A stretch of DNA of 54,173 bases from Caproicibacter fermentans (GTDB taxonomy: Bacteria; Bacillota; Clostridia; Oscillospirales; Acutalibacteraceae): contig NZ_VWXL01000008.1 in assembly GCF_009746625.1 (NCBI RefSeq), forward strand, positions 1 to 54,173, given 5' to 3'. Position 1 is the first letter of the stretch. Every line of letters begins with the position of its first letter. This document shows positions 9,740-17,108 of the stretch, one piece after another. The translations under genes were made by a program, and so were the position numbers. The notes under the pieces were generated by a model. The model was given only the letters and a program-made list of their open reading frames with translations, had not been told where the DNA came from and did not search any database.

Positions 9740-9979
9740 TTGTATTATAGAGTAGTAGTTATTAAGGGCCCTCTCCAAGGACTTGTGCTACACTGTAAAG
9801 GATGCTGTGGATTGGTTGTATGCTCCTACCACCAGATGGTTCCCGACAGGTTCCAACCACAGCCCTTTGCATTTTTGTTAATTAGTTAAATACCGCCAGA
9901 CGGTTTATGTGGAACAAGGTTACAAGAGCAAAGCGCCCTGTGGAAGCAGCATCACAATCTTACCGTCGGAGGTCTTGCT
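9740..9979 (+). ncRNA. Candidate IS110 bridge RNA region
   Basis: About 230 non-coding bases stand between the likely left end of the IS110 element and its transposase. In IS110-group elements the non-coding end next to the recombinase specifies a bridge RNA with target- and donor-binding loops. Here a stem (9804-9815 pairing with 9853-9863, about 11 bp with one bulged A) encloses a 37-base loop that could be the target-binding loop. The element ends and RNA boundaries are not determined from sequence alone. Confidence 0.42.
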
Positions 9980-11155
9980 ATGATTTCTGTTGGAATCGAC
10001 GTTGCCAAGGATAAGCACGACTGCTTTATTATCAATTCAGAAGGGGAAGTCCTCGCGGATGTGTTCACCATCCCGAACAGCCTAGAGGGGTTCCAGAGTC
10101 TGCTGCAGAAAATCCGAAGCTGCTCCTCGACTCAAGACAAAATAAAAGTAGGGCTTGAGGCTACCGGACATTACAGCTACAACATCCTTGGGTTTCTTCT
10201 TGACAATGGTCTTCCCACCTATGTCCTGAACCCCCTGCACACTAACCTTTACCGGAAAAGCCTCAGTCTCAGAAAGACGAAGACAGACCGTGTCGATGCA
10301 CGAACGATTGCGGCTATGCTTATGTCTGATTTAGGCCTCAAGCCCTACACAAATACAGCATACCACAATGAGGAATTGAAGTCACTGACGAGGTACCGTT
10401 TTGACAAGGTGAAGGAGCGTGGCCAGCTTAAGCAATCAATTTCCCGTCTGGTCTGCATTCTCTTTCCTGAACTGGAAAAGTTGGTACCGACGCTTCACAT
10501 AGTTTCCGTTTATACCTTGCTGGAGAAATTTCCAGGAGCCAAACAGATTGCGGAAGCTCATCTGACGCGGCTGAAAACACTTTTACATGACGCTTCCAGA
10601 GGCCGCTATGGGCGGGACATGGCCGTAAAAATCCGTGATGCTGCCAGAAATTCCGTCGGTTCTGTGATGCCGGCGAAATCGCTGGAGCTGCAGCATACCA
10701 TCCGGCTTATCAGGGAACTGGATACCGAGATTGGGGAAATTGAGTCCGCCATCCAACACATTATGGATAAGATTCATTCACCTATTACCACCGTTCCCGG
10801 CATTGGTACTCAGATGGGTGCTATGATTCTGGCTGAGGTAGGAGACTTCTCCCAGTTCGACTCTCCGGATAAAATTCTGGCCTACGCCGGGCTTTCGCCC
10901 TCTACCTACCAGTCCGGGCAACTCAAAAATTGCTATGCCCACATGGAAAAACGGGGTTCCAGATACCTACGTTATGCCATATTTAATGCCACAAAGTATG
11001 TTTGCCTTTGGGTTCCGACGTTTTCTTCCTACTTTGCTAAGAAACGAGCAGAGGGCAAGCACTACAATGTCGCAATCTCCCATGCTGCCAAAAAGCTGGT
11101 ACGGCTCATTTACGCCTTAGAAAAGTCCGGAGAATCTTATCACCTGGCAGCATAG
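9980..11155 (+). CDS. IS110-family transposase (RuvC-like DEDD plus Tnp domain)
   Basis: The 391-residue recombinase has the N-terminal DEDD RuvC-like domain with Asp7 (GIDVAKDKHD), Glu60 (GLEATGHY), Asp103 and Asp106 (KTDRVDARTIA). A coiled-coil middle follows, then a C-terminal Transposase_20 domain with VPGIGTQMGAMILAEVGDF and the YQSGQ segment, where Ser312 is the likely catalytic serine. In this family the protein works with a bridge RNA that pairs with target and donor DNA. Its length matches the family and both catalytic parts are present, so the copy appears intact. GGAGG stands 7 bases before the ATG. It is transcribed against the surrounding ICE genes. Confidence 0.95.
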   Translation: MISVGIDVAKDKHDCFIINSEGEVLADVFTIPNSLEGFQSLLQKIRSCSSTQDKIKVGLEATGHYSYNILGFLLDNGLPTYVLNPLHTNLYRKSLSLRKTKTDRVDARTIAAMLMSDLGLKPYTNTAYHNEELKSLTRYRFDKVKERGQLKQSISRLVCILFPELEKLVPTLHIVSVYTLLEKFPGAKQIAEAHLTRLKTLLHDASRGRYGRDMAVKIRDAARNSVGSVMPAKSLELQHTIRLIRELDTEIGEIESAIQHIMDKIHSPITTVPGIGTQMGAMILAEVGDFSQFDSPDKILAYAGLSPSTYQSGQLKNCYAHMEKRGSRYLRYAIFNATKYVCLWVPTFSSYFAKKRAEGKHYNVAISHAAKKLVRLIYALEKSGESYHLAA

Positions 11156-11240
11156 CTTTCACTCAATAGCTGGTGTGAAACTTTGATAGGACCTCGCTTT
11201 GCTATACATTTTTGAACCATCTTCTTTTCGATCACCATCC

Positions 11241-11549
11241 TCAGTTTCGAACTTGACTTTTAATAGTTAATCTGTCGGGAGGGCGTATTTTCGCTGTTTT
11301 AGCCCGCAAACTGTCGGCTTCGCGCCGCCGGTCGCTGTACGGTTCCCGGACGGAAACACAGCCTTTGGGAACAAGATAGCTGACGGCCCCGCGATGCTCC
11401 GGGTGCTCCGGTTTCACCTTGTCGGGGTATTTTACTGAGAGCCGTTTGAGCTTTTGGATAAGTTTTTTATTATGTGTGTAAACGCTGGCCGTCGCTTCTT
11501 CTTCGTTATAGCTGATGATCGTCTCCCGTTCATATTTGGTAAGTTTCAT
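11241..11549 (-). CDS. Conserved small ICE protein downstream of topB
   Basis: The 102-residue basic protein begins MKLTKYERETIISYNEEEATASVYTH and has a second conserved block CVSVREPYSDRRREADSLRAK. Proteins of this type regularly follow topoisomerase III in Tn1549-like ICEs. The start overlaps the topB stop by four bases (ATGA), so it is translationally coupled. Its last ten residues (LTIKSQVRN region) lie next to the IS110 right flank and may have been altered by that insertion. I do not recognise a function. Confidence 0.7.
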   Translation of the reverse strand: MKLTKYERETIISYNEEEATASVYTHNKKLIQKLKRLSVKYPDKVKPEHPEHRGAVSYLVPKGCVSVREPYSDRRREADSLRAKTAKIRPPDRLTIKSQVRN

Positions 11550-13606
11550 GATCTGCCCCGCTTTTTCGTCCCCGAATCAAATTCCAGTTTGAAATTGACG
11601 TGTTCCCCGGTGTCATCCAAAATCACCGTGGCGTCGTAAGTCTTGCCGGCTTTTTCGGAATAGCAGCCGGTAAGCCTTACGCGCCCGTCCTTCAGGAGCG
11701 CGGCGGCGACGGATTTTGTCAGCGCCTTTTTCTTGACAGCGAAAAACCGGTTGTCCTTCCACAGCCCGAAACGGCAACTGTCGTTTTCGCAGAAAAAGCC
11801 CTTTTTGCTTTCGGTCACGCTGCCGCCGCAACGGGGGCATTTGCCGATAATTTCCCGACCGGAGGGGAACAGCACTTCCGCGCCCTTGACCGGCGTATAT
11901 GTTTTTATAAGTTCCCGGAGCATGGATGAAATCCCGTTCATAAAAGCGTTCGGTTCCAGTTCGCCGCGCTCCACCTGTTTGAGCCGGTTTTCCCATTCGG
12001 CGGTCAGCAGCGGGGATTGAAGCTGTTCCGGCAGGACGGTGACAAGCGACACACCGACCTGAGACGGAATGAGATTGACGGTTTTCTTGGCCTTTTTCCG
12101 TTCCACAAATCCGGTAGTAACGAGCTTTTCCAGAATGGCCGCGCGGGTGGCGGGGGTGCCCAAACCTTTTCTCTCCGCATCATCCGGCATATCCTTCGCG
12201 CCCGCCGTCTCCATCGCGGAAAGCAGGGTGTCCTCCGTGTAGTGTTTGGGCGGCGAGGTTTTTCCATCTTTGACTGAAAAAGCGGAAATAGGGATGTCCT
12301 GTCCTTCTTTTAACTCAGGCAAAGGTTTGTCGGACTGTTCCTGAAAATAGGTTTTCCAGCCCGGAACGAGGATCGTTTTGCCCTTGGCAGTAAATCCATA
12401 CCCTGCACAGTCCAGCGTGACGGCTGTTTCGTCGTATCGGTGCGGCTCACTGACTGCGCAGAGAAGCTGTCGGGAAACGAAACGCAGAATTTCCCGTTCT
12501 CCGGCGGGCAGCGCGTAAACATCCGCTTTGCCAGCGACGGAGGTGGGAACGACGGCGTGATGGTCGCTGACCTTCGCGCTGTCGCAGACCTGACCGGCGT
12601 TGAGCTTTTCAGGAACATCCGCGCCGCAAATACCGGCGGCGACGGAGACAAGTGCCGGGACGGTTCCCTCCATATCGTTTGTCAGGAACCGGCTGTCGGT
12701 GCGCGGATAGGTGCAGAGCTTCTTTTCGTAAAGCGATTGCAGATAATCGAGCGTCTGCTGGGCCGTGTAGCCGAGCAGACGGTTGGCGTCGCGCTGGAGG
12801 GTGGTCAGGTCGTAGAGGGCGGGAGTCTTTTCGGCTTTTTCTTTCCGCTCCACGGCTCTGACAGTGGCTGTTTTCCCTTTGCAGGCGGCGGCAATGGCTT
12901 CGGCCTCCGGTTTCTGTTTGAACTTGTCGCCGGTGGCGGTGAAGTCGCCGCAGTCGAGGCTGACCGTATAGAACGGCTCCGGCTGGAATGCGGAAATTTC
13001 AGCTTCCCGCTGCACGATGAGCGCCAGTGTCGGGGACATGACGCGCCCGACGTTCAGGGTACGATGGTAAAGGGTACTGAACAAGCGTGTCGCGTTGATA
13101 CCCACCAGCCAGTCGGCCTTGGACCGGCAGAGCGCGGACTGATGCAGCCCGTTGTAATCCCGGCCCGGTTTCAGGTTGGCAAAGCCCTGCCGGATAGCCT
13201 CGTCCTCCATTGAGGAAATCCAGAGCCGTTTAATCGGCTTGGAACAGCCCGCCATGTCATACACGGTACGGAAGATCAGTTCGCCCTCGCGTCCGGCATC
13301 GCAGGCGTTGATGACTTCATCCACATCGTCGCGGCGCATCAGGGCGCGGAGAATATCAAACTGTGCTTGTTTGTCCCCGCTTACGGTGAACCACCAGTTT
13401 TCCGGCAGGATAGGTAAATCTTCACGCCGCCATTTCGCGTATTTTTCATCATAGGCGTCGGCGCTTGCAAGCTCCGCGAGGTGGCCGAGGCACCACGAAA
13501 CGAGATAGCCGCCGCCCTCCAGAAACCCGTTGCCGCGCTGTTTCGCGCCGATCACGGCGGCAATACTTTGAGCAACCGATGGCTTTTCACTGATTACAAG
13601 TTTCAA
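11546..13606 (-). CDS. topB: DNA topoisomerase III (type IA)
   Basis: The 686-residue enzyme relaxes or decatenates single-stranded or negatively supercoiled DNA during ICE transfer and replication. It shows the TOPRIM start (VISEKPSVAQSIAAVIG), DAGREGELIF near residue 100, the active-site tyrosine in CTYPRTDSRFL near residue 300, and a C-terminal zinc ribbon (CPRCGG near 590 with later CENDSC) followed by a basic tail. The start is TTG, placed 7-8 bases after AAAGGAG; no nearby ATG fits. A terminator-like hairpin lies directly upstream. The overlapping downstream gene is co-transcribed. Confidence 0.95.
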   Translation of the reverse strand: MKLVISEKPSVAQSIAAVIGAKQRGNGFLEGGGYLVSWCLGHLAELASADAYDEKYAKWRREDLPILPENWWFTVSGDKQAQFDILRALMRRDDVDEVINACDAGREGELIFRTVYDMAGCSKPIKRLWISSMEDEAIRQGFANLKPGRDYNGLHQSALCRSKADWLVGINATRLFSTLYHRTLNVGRVMSPTLALIVQREAEISAFQPEPFYTVSLDCGDFTATGDKFKQKPEAEAIAAACKGKTATVRAVERKEKAEKTPALYDLTTLQRDANRLLGYTAQQTLDYLQSLYEKKLCTYPRTDSRFLTNDMEGTVPALVSVAAGICGADVPEKLNAGQVCDSAKVSDHHAVVPTSVAGKADVYALPAGEREILRFVSRQLLCAVSEPHRYDETAVTLDCAGYGFTAKGKTILVPGWKTYFQEQSDKPLPELKEGQDIPISAFSVKDGKTSPPKHYTEDTLLSAMETAGAKDMPDDAERKGLGTPATRAAILEKLVTTGFVERKKAKKTVNLIPSQVGVSLVTVLPEQLQSPLLTAEWENRLKQVERGELEPNAFMNGISSMLRELIKTYTPVKGAEVLFPSGREIIGKCPRCGGSVTESKKGFFCENDSCRFGLWKDNRFFAVKKKALTKSVAAALLKDGRVRLTGCYSEKAGKTYDATVILDDTGEHVNFKLEFDSGTKKRGRS

Positions 13607-13634
13607 TTTTTTCTCCTTTCATCGGACATAGAAA

Positions 13635-13662
13635 AAGGACAACCGATTTCTCGATTGCCCTT
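13635..13662 (-). promoter_or_regulatory. Hairpin with U-tract between araC-like gene 1 and topB
   Basis: On the minus strand AAGGGCAATCGA and TCGGTTGTCCTT pair around a short loop and are followed by TTTTTC, ending 30 bases before topB. It can terminate the araC-like transcript and may attenuate topB. A near-identical copy lies at 14729-14756. Confidence 0.6.
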
Positions 13663-13703
13663 GAGTATAAAGATACGAAACTAAATCTGTGCCTTTTGTT
13701 GGG

Positions 13704-14567
13704 TTACTTCTTTTTGACAGGAATCCATATCTCGCTGTAATATTTCTCATCCTGTATTCCTTTGGGATACTCGGCAGGATCGCTGTACATTTCAATATTG
13801 TAGCCCGCCGCAATCTCATAATCCTTGCTGTTTGGAAGCCATTCCGAAAAAATTCTTTTGCTTACATCCTGTAAGGACTGGGGCATCCCGCCTTTGCAGG
13901 CAAAAACAGCCCAGGTGTATGCGGGAATAACCTTTGTAACAAAGCCTTCCGGTATTTCTGCGGCCGGATTGTAATTGTCTGCGACCAGATACTCGAATTC
14001 ATCCGATCCCATACTCTCGTCAATACTGATGCCATACATTCCACATACCACCCGCTCTTTTCCGGGCTGATGGAGTTCCAGCCAAAACTTAGGAATTTCT
14101 GCTTTTGCGTCATCATACTTGAATGTTCTGGACGCTCCCATAACCGTAAAGGAATCCTTTTCGACAATCTTGTAATCCATAACATAACCGCCTTCCAAAG
14201 TAAATTTGATTTTCAGCTGAGCAAAAGACTTAATCATTGCTCCGTCTTTTCGAACGGCAGTCGGTGTGACGCCATGAAAACGGGTAAACGCCTTGGTGAA
14301 GCTGTCCGGTGAGTCATAGCCGTATTTCAGTGCAATATCAATGATCTTTTCATCGGTGGAAACAAGCTCACTGCCGGCAAGAGTAAGCCTGCGTTCTCGG
14401 ATATACTCTCCGACCGTAAAACCGCAAAGCATGGCAAATCCCTTTTGAAAATAGAAAGGGGATACTAACACCTGCTTTGCAATCTTTTCAATTGTCAGTT
14501 CATCAGTAATATTGTTTTCAATATAGCAGATGGCTTCACCGATGCAATCAACCCAGCCCATGTACAC
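13704..14567 (-). CDS. AraC-family regulator with GyrI-like effector domain (1)
   Basis: The 287-residue protein has an N-terminal AraC DNA-binding domain made of two helix-turn-helices (LTIEKIAKQVLVSPFYFQKGF, then IIDIALKYGYDSPDSFTKAF with FHGVTPTAVRKDG). A C-terminal GyrI/BmrR-like ligand-binding domain follows (YTWAVFACKGGMPQ, SEWLPNSKDYEIAAGYNIEMY). Such Rob/BmrR-like proteins sense small hydrophobic or cationic molecules and activate detoxification or efflux genes. No efflux gene lies beside it, so the targets are unknown. It sits as cargo between topB and the conjugation genes, next to a second AraC regulator of similar architecture. Confidence 0.9.
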   Translation of the reverse strand: MYMGWVDCIGEAICYIENNITDELTIEKIAKQVLVSPFYFQKGFAMLCGFTVGEYIRERRLTLAGSELVSTDEKIIDIALKYGYDSPDSFTKAFTRFHGVTPTAVRKDGAMIKSFAQLKIKFTLEGGYVMDYKIVEKDSFTVMGASRTFKYDDAKAEIPKFWLELHQPGKERVVCGMYGISIDESMGSDEFEYLVADNYNPAAEIPEGFVTKVIPAYTWAVFACKGGMPQSLQDVSKRIFSEWLPNSKDYEIAAGYNIEMYSDPAEYPKGIQDEKYYSEIWIPVKKK

Positions 14568-14728
14568 ATCTCCTTGCCTGTGCTTTCATCTTATTACTTT
14601 CAAAGCGGCTGTTCCCGACTTTTTGTGTTATATTTTGTCCGCAGATTAAATTCGCGTTTATAAGTATCTTATCATTCAGGATAATCCAAAACAAGCCGCG
14701 TTATTTTATTAGCCCCTTTTGCATTAAA

Positions 14729-14756
14729 AAAGGCAACCGATTTCTCGATTGCCCTT
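14729..14756 (-). terminator. Terminator after araC-like gene 2
   Basis: On the minus strand AAGGGCAATCGA pairs with TCGGTTGCCTT and is followed by TTTTTT. It is nearly the same sequence as the hairpin at 13635-13662, so araC-like gene 1 is bracketed by two copies. Confidence 0.7.
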
Positions 14757-14794
14757 ACACAGTAGCTATACCTGTCGTGAAAATAAACCCGTGA

Positions 14795-15775
14795 TTATGA
14801 CTTTTTCACTGGTCTGATATACTTCCAAAAACGTTCCGGATCATGATAAAAGTAAATTATTCTCCCGGGGGAAGTATCATAGCAATAACCGGTTCCTGCA
14901 AAATCAAAAGTAGCCATTGCCTTTTCAACCTTTTCCTCCACACTGCGATTTTCCTGCTCATAATCGAATGGCTCATGTTCAAAAACAAGATACTCGGCTT
15001 CGGGAACATCAATTAGTAGCATTTGTGGCGGTACTTCGCCTTTGTAATCAGAAGGAAGGCGCACGCCATAACACTCTATACGTGGGAAACCCCAATCGCA
15101 GAGTCTGCCGTCCGGGTCATTAATGTACGCCATAATTTGACCGCTGCTGCTGTTTGATTCGCTCCCACCATCGTCATCCAATTTACCTTTGATGCTATCG
15201 AGTAAGCCGCAAATTGTATCGCAGTCCTGTCCCGAAATAAGGCTTTGTTTTTGCCAAAAATCCCAGTACCCATTACTCTCATAGTTTTTAATGTGTAAGA
15301 ATTTGTGTGCGGGAATGGTTACAAAATAAATTTTAACACCATCTGTGGATTTTATCATACCTATCTCTCCCAATCCGAAAAAGTAGCGGTCGAAGGGGTT
15401 TATTTTTGTACGAAGAACGACAGGCTTAGGCTTTTTTCGGTATTCACTTGGAGTTACACCATAGGTTCCCTTGAAAGCTCTGGTAAAAGCTTCGTGTGAT
15501 GAAAAGCCATAATCAAAAGCAATATCCAAAATGTTTTTTTCGCTATCCCGAACCTCTTTCAGTGCAAAGGCTAACTTTCTAAGCCGCAAATAATCTCTAA
15601 ACTGCATACCCGATATTTCCTTGAATTTTCTGGTGGTATGAAATTCAGAATAACCCAACTTGCGAGAAAGAAACCGCAACGTTAGTGCTTCATCGTGATG
15701 ATGTCTGATACACTCGTCAATTTGGTCAACGATTATTTGAATCTGCTTGTGCCACTCGTACATTCGTCTGCTCAC
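14795..15775 (-). CDS. AraC-family regulator with GyrI-like effector domain (2)
   Basis: The 326-residue protein has the AraC DNA-binding domain at about residues 10-115 (LTLRFLSRKLGYSEFHTTRKF, then ILDIAFDYGFSSHEAFTRAF and YGVTPSEYRKKP). A long effector-binding part of the GyrI-like type fills the rest (WDFWQKQ, MLLIDVPEAEYLVFEHEPFDYE, near the end IIYFYHDPERFWKYIRPVKK). It stands upstream of the other araC-like gene and each has its own terminator, so they are separate transcription units. Its ligand and targets cannot be told from the sequence. With gene 1 it forms a regulator-only cargo module within the ICE. Confidence 0.9.
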   Translation of the reverse strand: MSRRMYEWHKQIQIIVDQIDECIRHHHDEALTLRFLSRKLGYSEFHTTRKFKEISGMQFRDYLRLRKLAFALKEVRDSEKNILDIAFDYGFSSHEAFTRAFKGTYGVTPSEYRKKPKPVVLRTKINPFDRYFFGLGEIGMIKSTDGVKIYFVTIPAHKFLHIKNYESNGYWDFWQKQSLISGQDCDTICGLLDSIKGKLDDDGGSESNSSSGQIMAYINDPDGRLCDWGFPRIECYGVRLPSDYKGEVPPQMLLIDVPEAEYLVFEHEPFDYEQENRSVEEKVEKAMATFDFAGTGYCYDTSPGRIIYFYHDPERFWKYIRPVKKS

Positions 15776-15944
15776 CCCGTTTCAACTACCCTATAACAAT
15801 TATAGAGTAAAGGAAATTGCATTGCTTGATTTTACTTGCGGAAATCGATGCTTTCTTTTGCGCCAGAGATTATTTGAATAATCAACGATCTAAAAGCTTA
15901 CGAAATATCTTAACACACAGGTTTATCCGAAACAAGCCGGAACG

Positions 15945-16109
15945 TTATCGCTCCGGCTTGACGACCTTCTGTGTGATGATAAGATTGCGGTAACAGTCAG
16001 GGGGATGGTCAGAACGGCCTTTCGGCGGGGCGGGAGGCCGTTCCTCCCGCCTGTATTGAGGCTTCTGCACCATCATCCGCTCAAAAGGGCTGTCGGTGAA
16101 AAAGGTCAT
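15945..16109 (-). CDS. Small conserved ICE protein, Pro/Arg-rich, 54 residues
   Basis: The product starts MTFFTDSPFERMMVQKP, passes through a PPAPPKG segment, has one cysteine in HPPDCYRNLIIT and ends KVVKPER. The ATG overlaps the stop of the DUF4366 gene (ATGA) and a GAGGA SD lies just before it, so it is translationally coupled as the last gene of this ICE operon segment. Short proteins with an ERMM...P..PP pattern follow DUF4366 in related elements. Function is unknown. It is below the size cut-off of many gene callers. Confidence 0.62.
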   Translation of the reverse strand: MTFFTDSPFERMMVQKPQYRREERPPAPPKGRSDHPPDCYRNLIITQKVVKPER

Positions 16110-16852
16110 TCGTCCTCACTCTCCGTTTCACCACCGGATGATTCGGAACCGTCTTTTTGCGCTGTCTCTAAGTCAGGGACTTCCGGTTCATCTTCCGGCT
16201 CAGATTCTTCCTCTTCTTCTTCGGTGTAATCGTAATCGTCCGGGTCGGGTTTGTTCTTGTCCTTTTTACCCGGCTTGCGGAATTTGAAGAACCAGACCGC
16301 CGCACCGGCGAGAACGGCTGCAAGAACGGCAACCGCCGCGATTCCGGCGCTGCCGTTCTGCTTTTCCGGTCGGGAAACAGAAGAAACCGTGGGCGTCGAT
16401 GCGGTCGGCGCGGAGGATGTCTCCAGAGTAGAAGTAACCTTGGACGAGGAAGAACCGGATACGTCCTCGTTGTCGCTCTTTGCAAGTGCAAGCAGGTCCT
16501 TGTCCGTCACGGCGTCAAGGAAATAGACGTTTTCGGCGTTTTTCTGACGGTCGATAATCAGGTAAAAGACGTGCTTGCTCGGCGTGGTAACGGTGAAAAA
16601 CTCCTTGCCGTCCTCGTTGGTCACGTTGTCGATCACCGTCCCGGTGCCGTCCGGCGTCAACGGCTTGAGAGATGTTCCGGACGACGTTGCGGACGACGCC
16701 GACGACGATGCGGTACTGCTCGCGGTGCTGGAACTGCTCAAGGTCGGAGAGGTCGTCCCTGTGCTGTAGGCGAGGACGTTGACGGAAAAAGCCGCCGTGC
16801 AGGACACGGCGGCCATCAGGCAGACCAATACGCGAATTTTAGATTTCTTCAT
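16106..16852 (-). CDS. CD1107-family mobile element protein (DUF4366)
   Basis: The 248-residue membrane protein has a signal peptide (MKKSKIRVLVCLMAAVSCTA, cleavage near residue 28) and a Ser/Thr-rich stretch. The DUF4366 core follows (FFTVTTPSKHVFYLIIDR... NVYFLDAVTDKDLLAL), then another Ser-rich linker, a transmembrane helix at about 170-190 (AGIAAVAVLAAVLAGAAVWFF), and a strongly acidic cytoplasmic tail with EEEEEE-type runs. The family is a regular member of Tn1549-like transfer operons next to DUF4315 and the NlpC/P60 protein and is thought to belong to the cell-envelope part of the transfer machine. It has a good AGGAGG SD. Confidence 0.85.
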   Translation of the reverse strand: MKKSKIRVLVCLMAAVSCTAAFSVNVLAYSTGTTSPTLSSSSTASSTASSSASSATSSGTSLKPLTPDGTGTVIDNVTNEDGKEFFTVTTPSKHVFYLIIDRQKNAENVYFLDAVTDKDLLALAKSDNEDVSGSSSSKVTSTLETSSAPTASTPTVSSVSRPEKQNGSAGIAAVAVLAAVLAGAAVWFFKFRKPGKKDKNKPDPDDYDYTEEEEEESEPEDEPEVPDLETAQKDGSESSGGETESEDE

Positions 16853-17084
16853 GATGTTCCTCCTGCTTCTTTTGGTCGGATACGGGCCGGTTTTCGCGGG
16901 ATGCTTTCATGAGCGCCGACAGTTCCTCTGCCGTCATGCCCATGCCCCGCACAAGGCCGACAATATCGAGATTTTCCAGTTCCCGGCGCTGCTTTTCCAG
17001 TTCCTTCTGCCGGTTTTGCAGCGCGGAGATTTTCGCCGCGTTCTTTTCATACTCGGCGTCGATTTTTTTGAATTTCGGATTCAC
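16839..17084 (-). CDS. DUF4315 family ICE protein
   Basis: The 81-residue protein starts MNPKFKKIDAEYEKNAAKI and is mostly a coiled coil (ALQNRQKELEKQRRELENL). A short helix with GLVRGMGMTAEELSALM and a charged tail follow. This is the DUF4315 pattern, always found between the CD1108 hydrolase and CD1107 in these elements. The start is GTG, 8 bases after GGAGG. Its 3' end overlaps the DUF4366 gene by 14 bases. Function is unknown; the coiled coil suggests a protein-protein role. Confidence 0.85.
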   Translation of the reverse strand: MNPKFKKIDAEYEKNAAKISALQNRQKELEKQRRELENLDIVGLVRGMGMTAEELSALMKASRENRPVSDQKKQEEHHEEI

Positions 17085-17108
17085 GGTTCATTCCTCCAAT
17101 CTGTTTGT

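Larger units (their letters stand above)
9740..11240 (+). mobile_element. IS110-family insertion sequence (approximate ends)
   Basis: A plus-strand IS110 transposase with non-coding flanks sits between two minus-strand ICE genes. The left flank lies beyond the hairpin leader of the ardC-like gene; the right flank ends close to the 3' end of the small gene downstream of topB. IS110 elements have no conventional terminal inverted repeats and usually no target duplication, so exact ends cannot be read here. Confidence 0.7.

Noticed and set aside
8281-9750. 489-codon plus-strand open frame opposite the ArdC-like gene
   Set aside because: Shadow frame; histidine/valine-rich composition without motifs, and the opposite strand carries the HEITH-containing protein.
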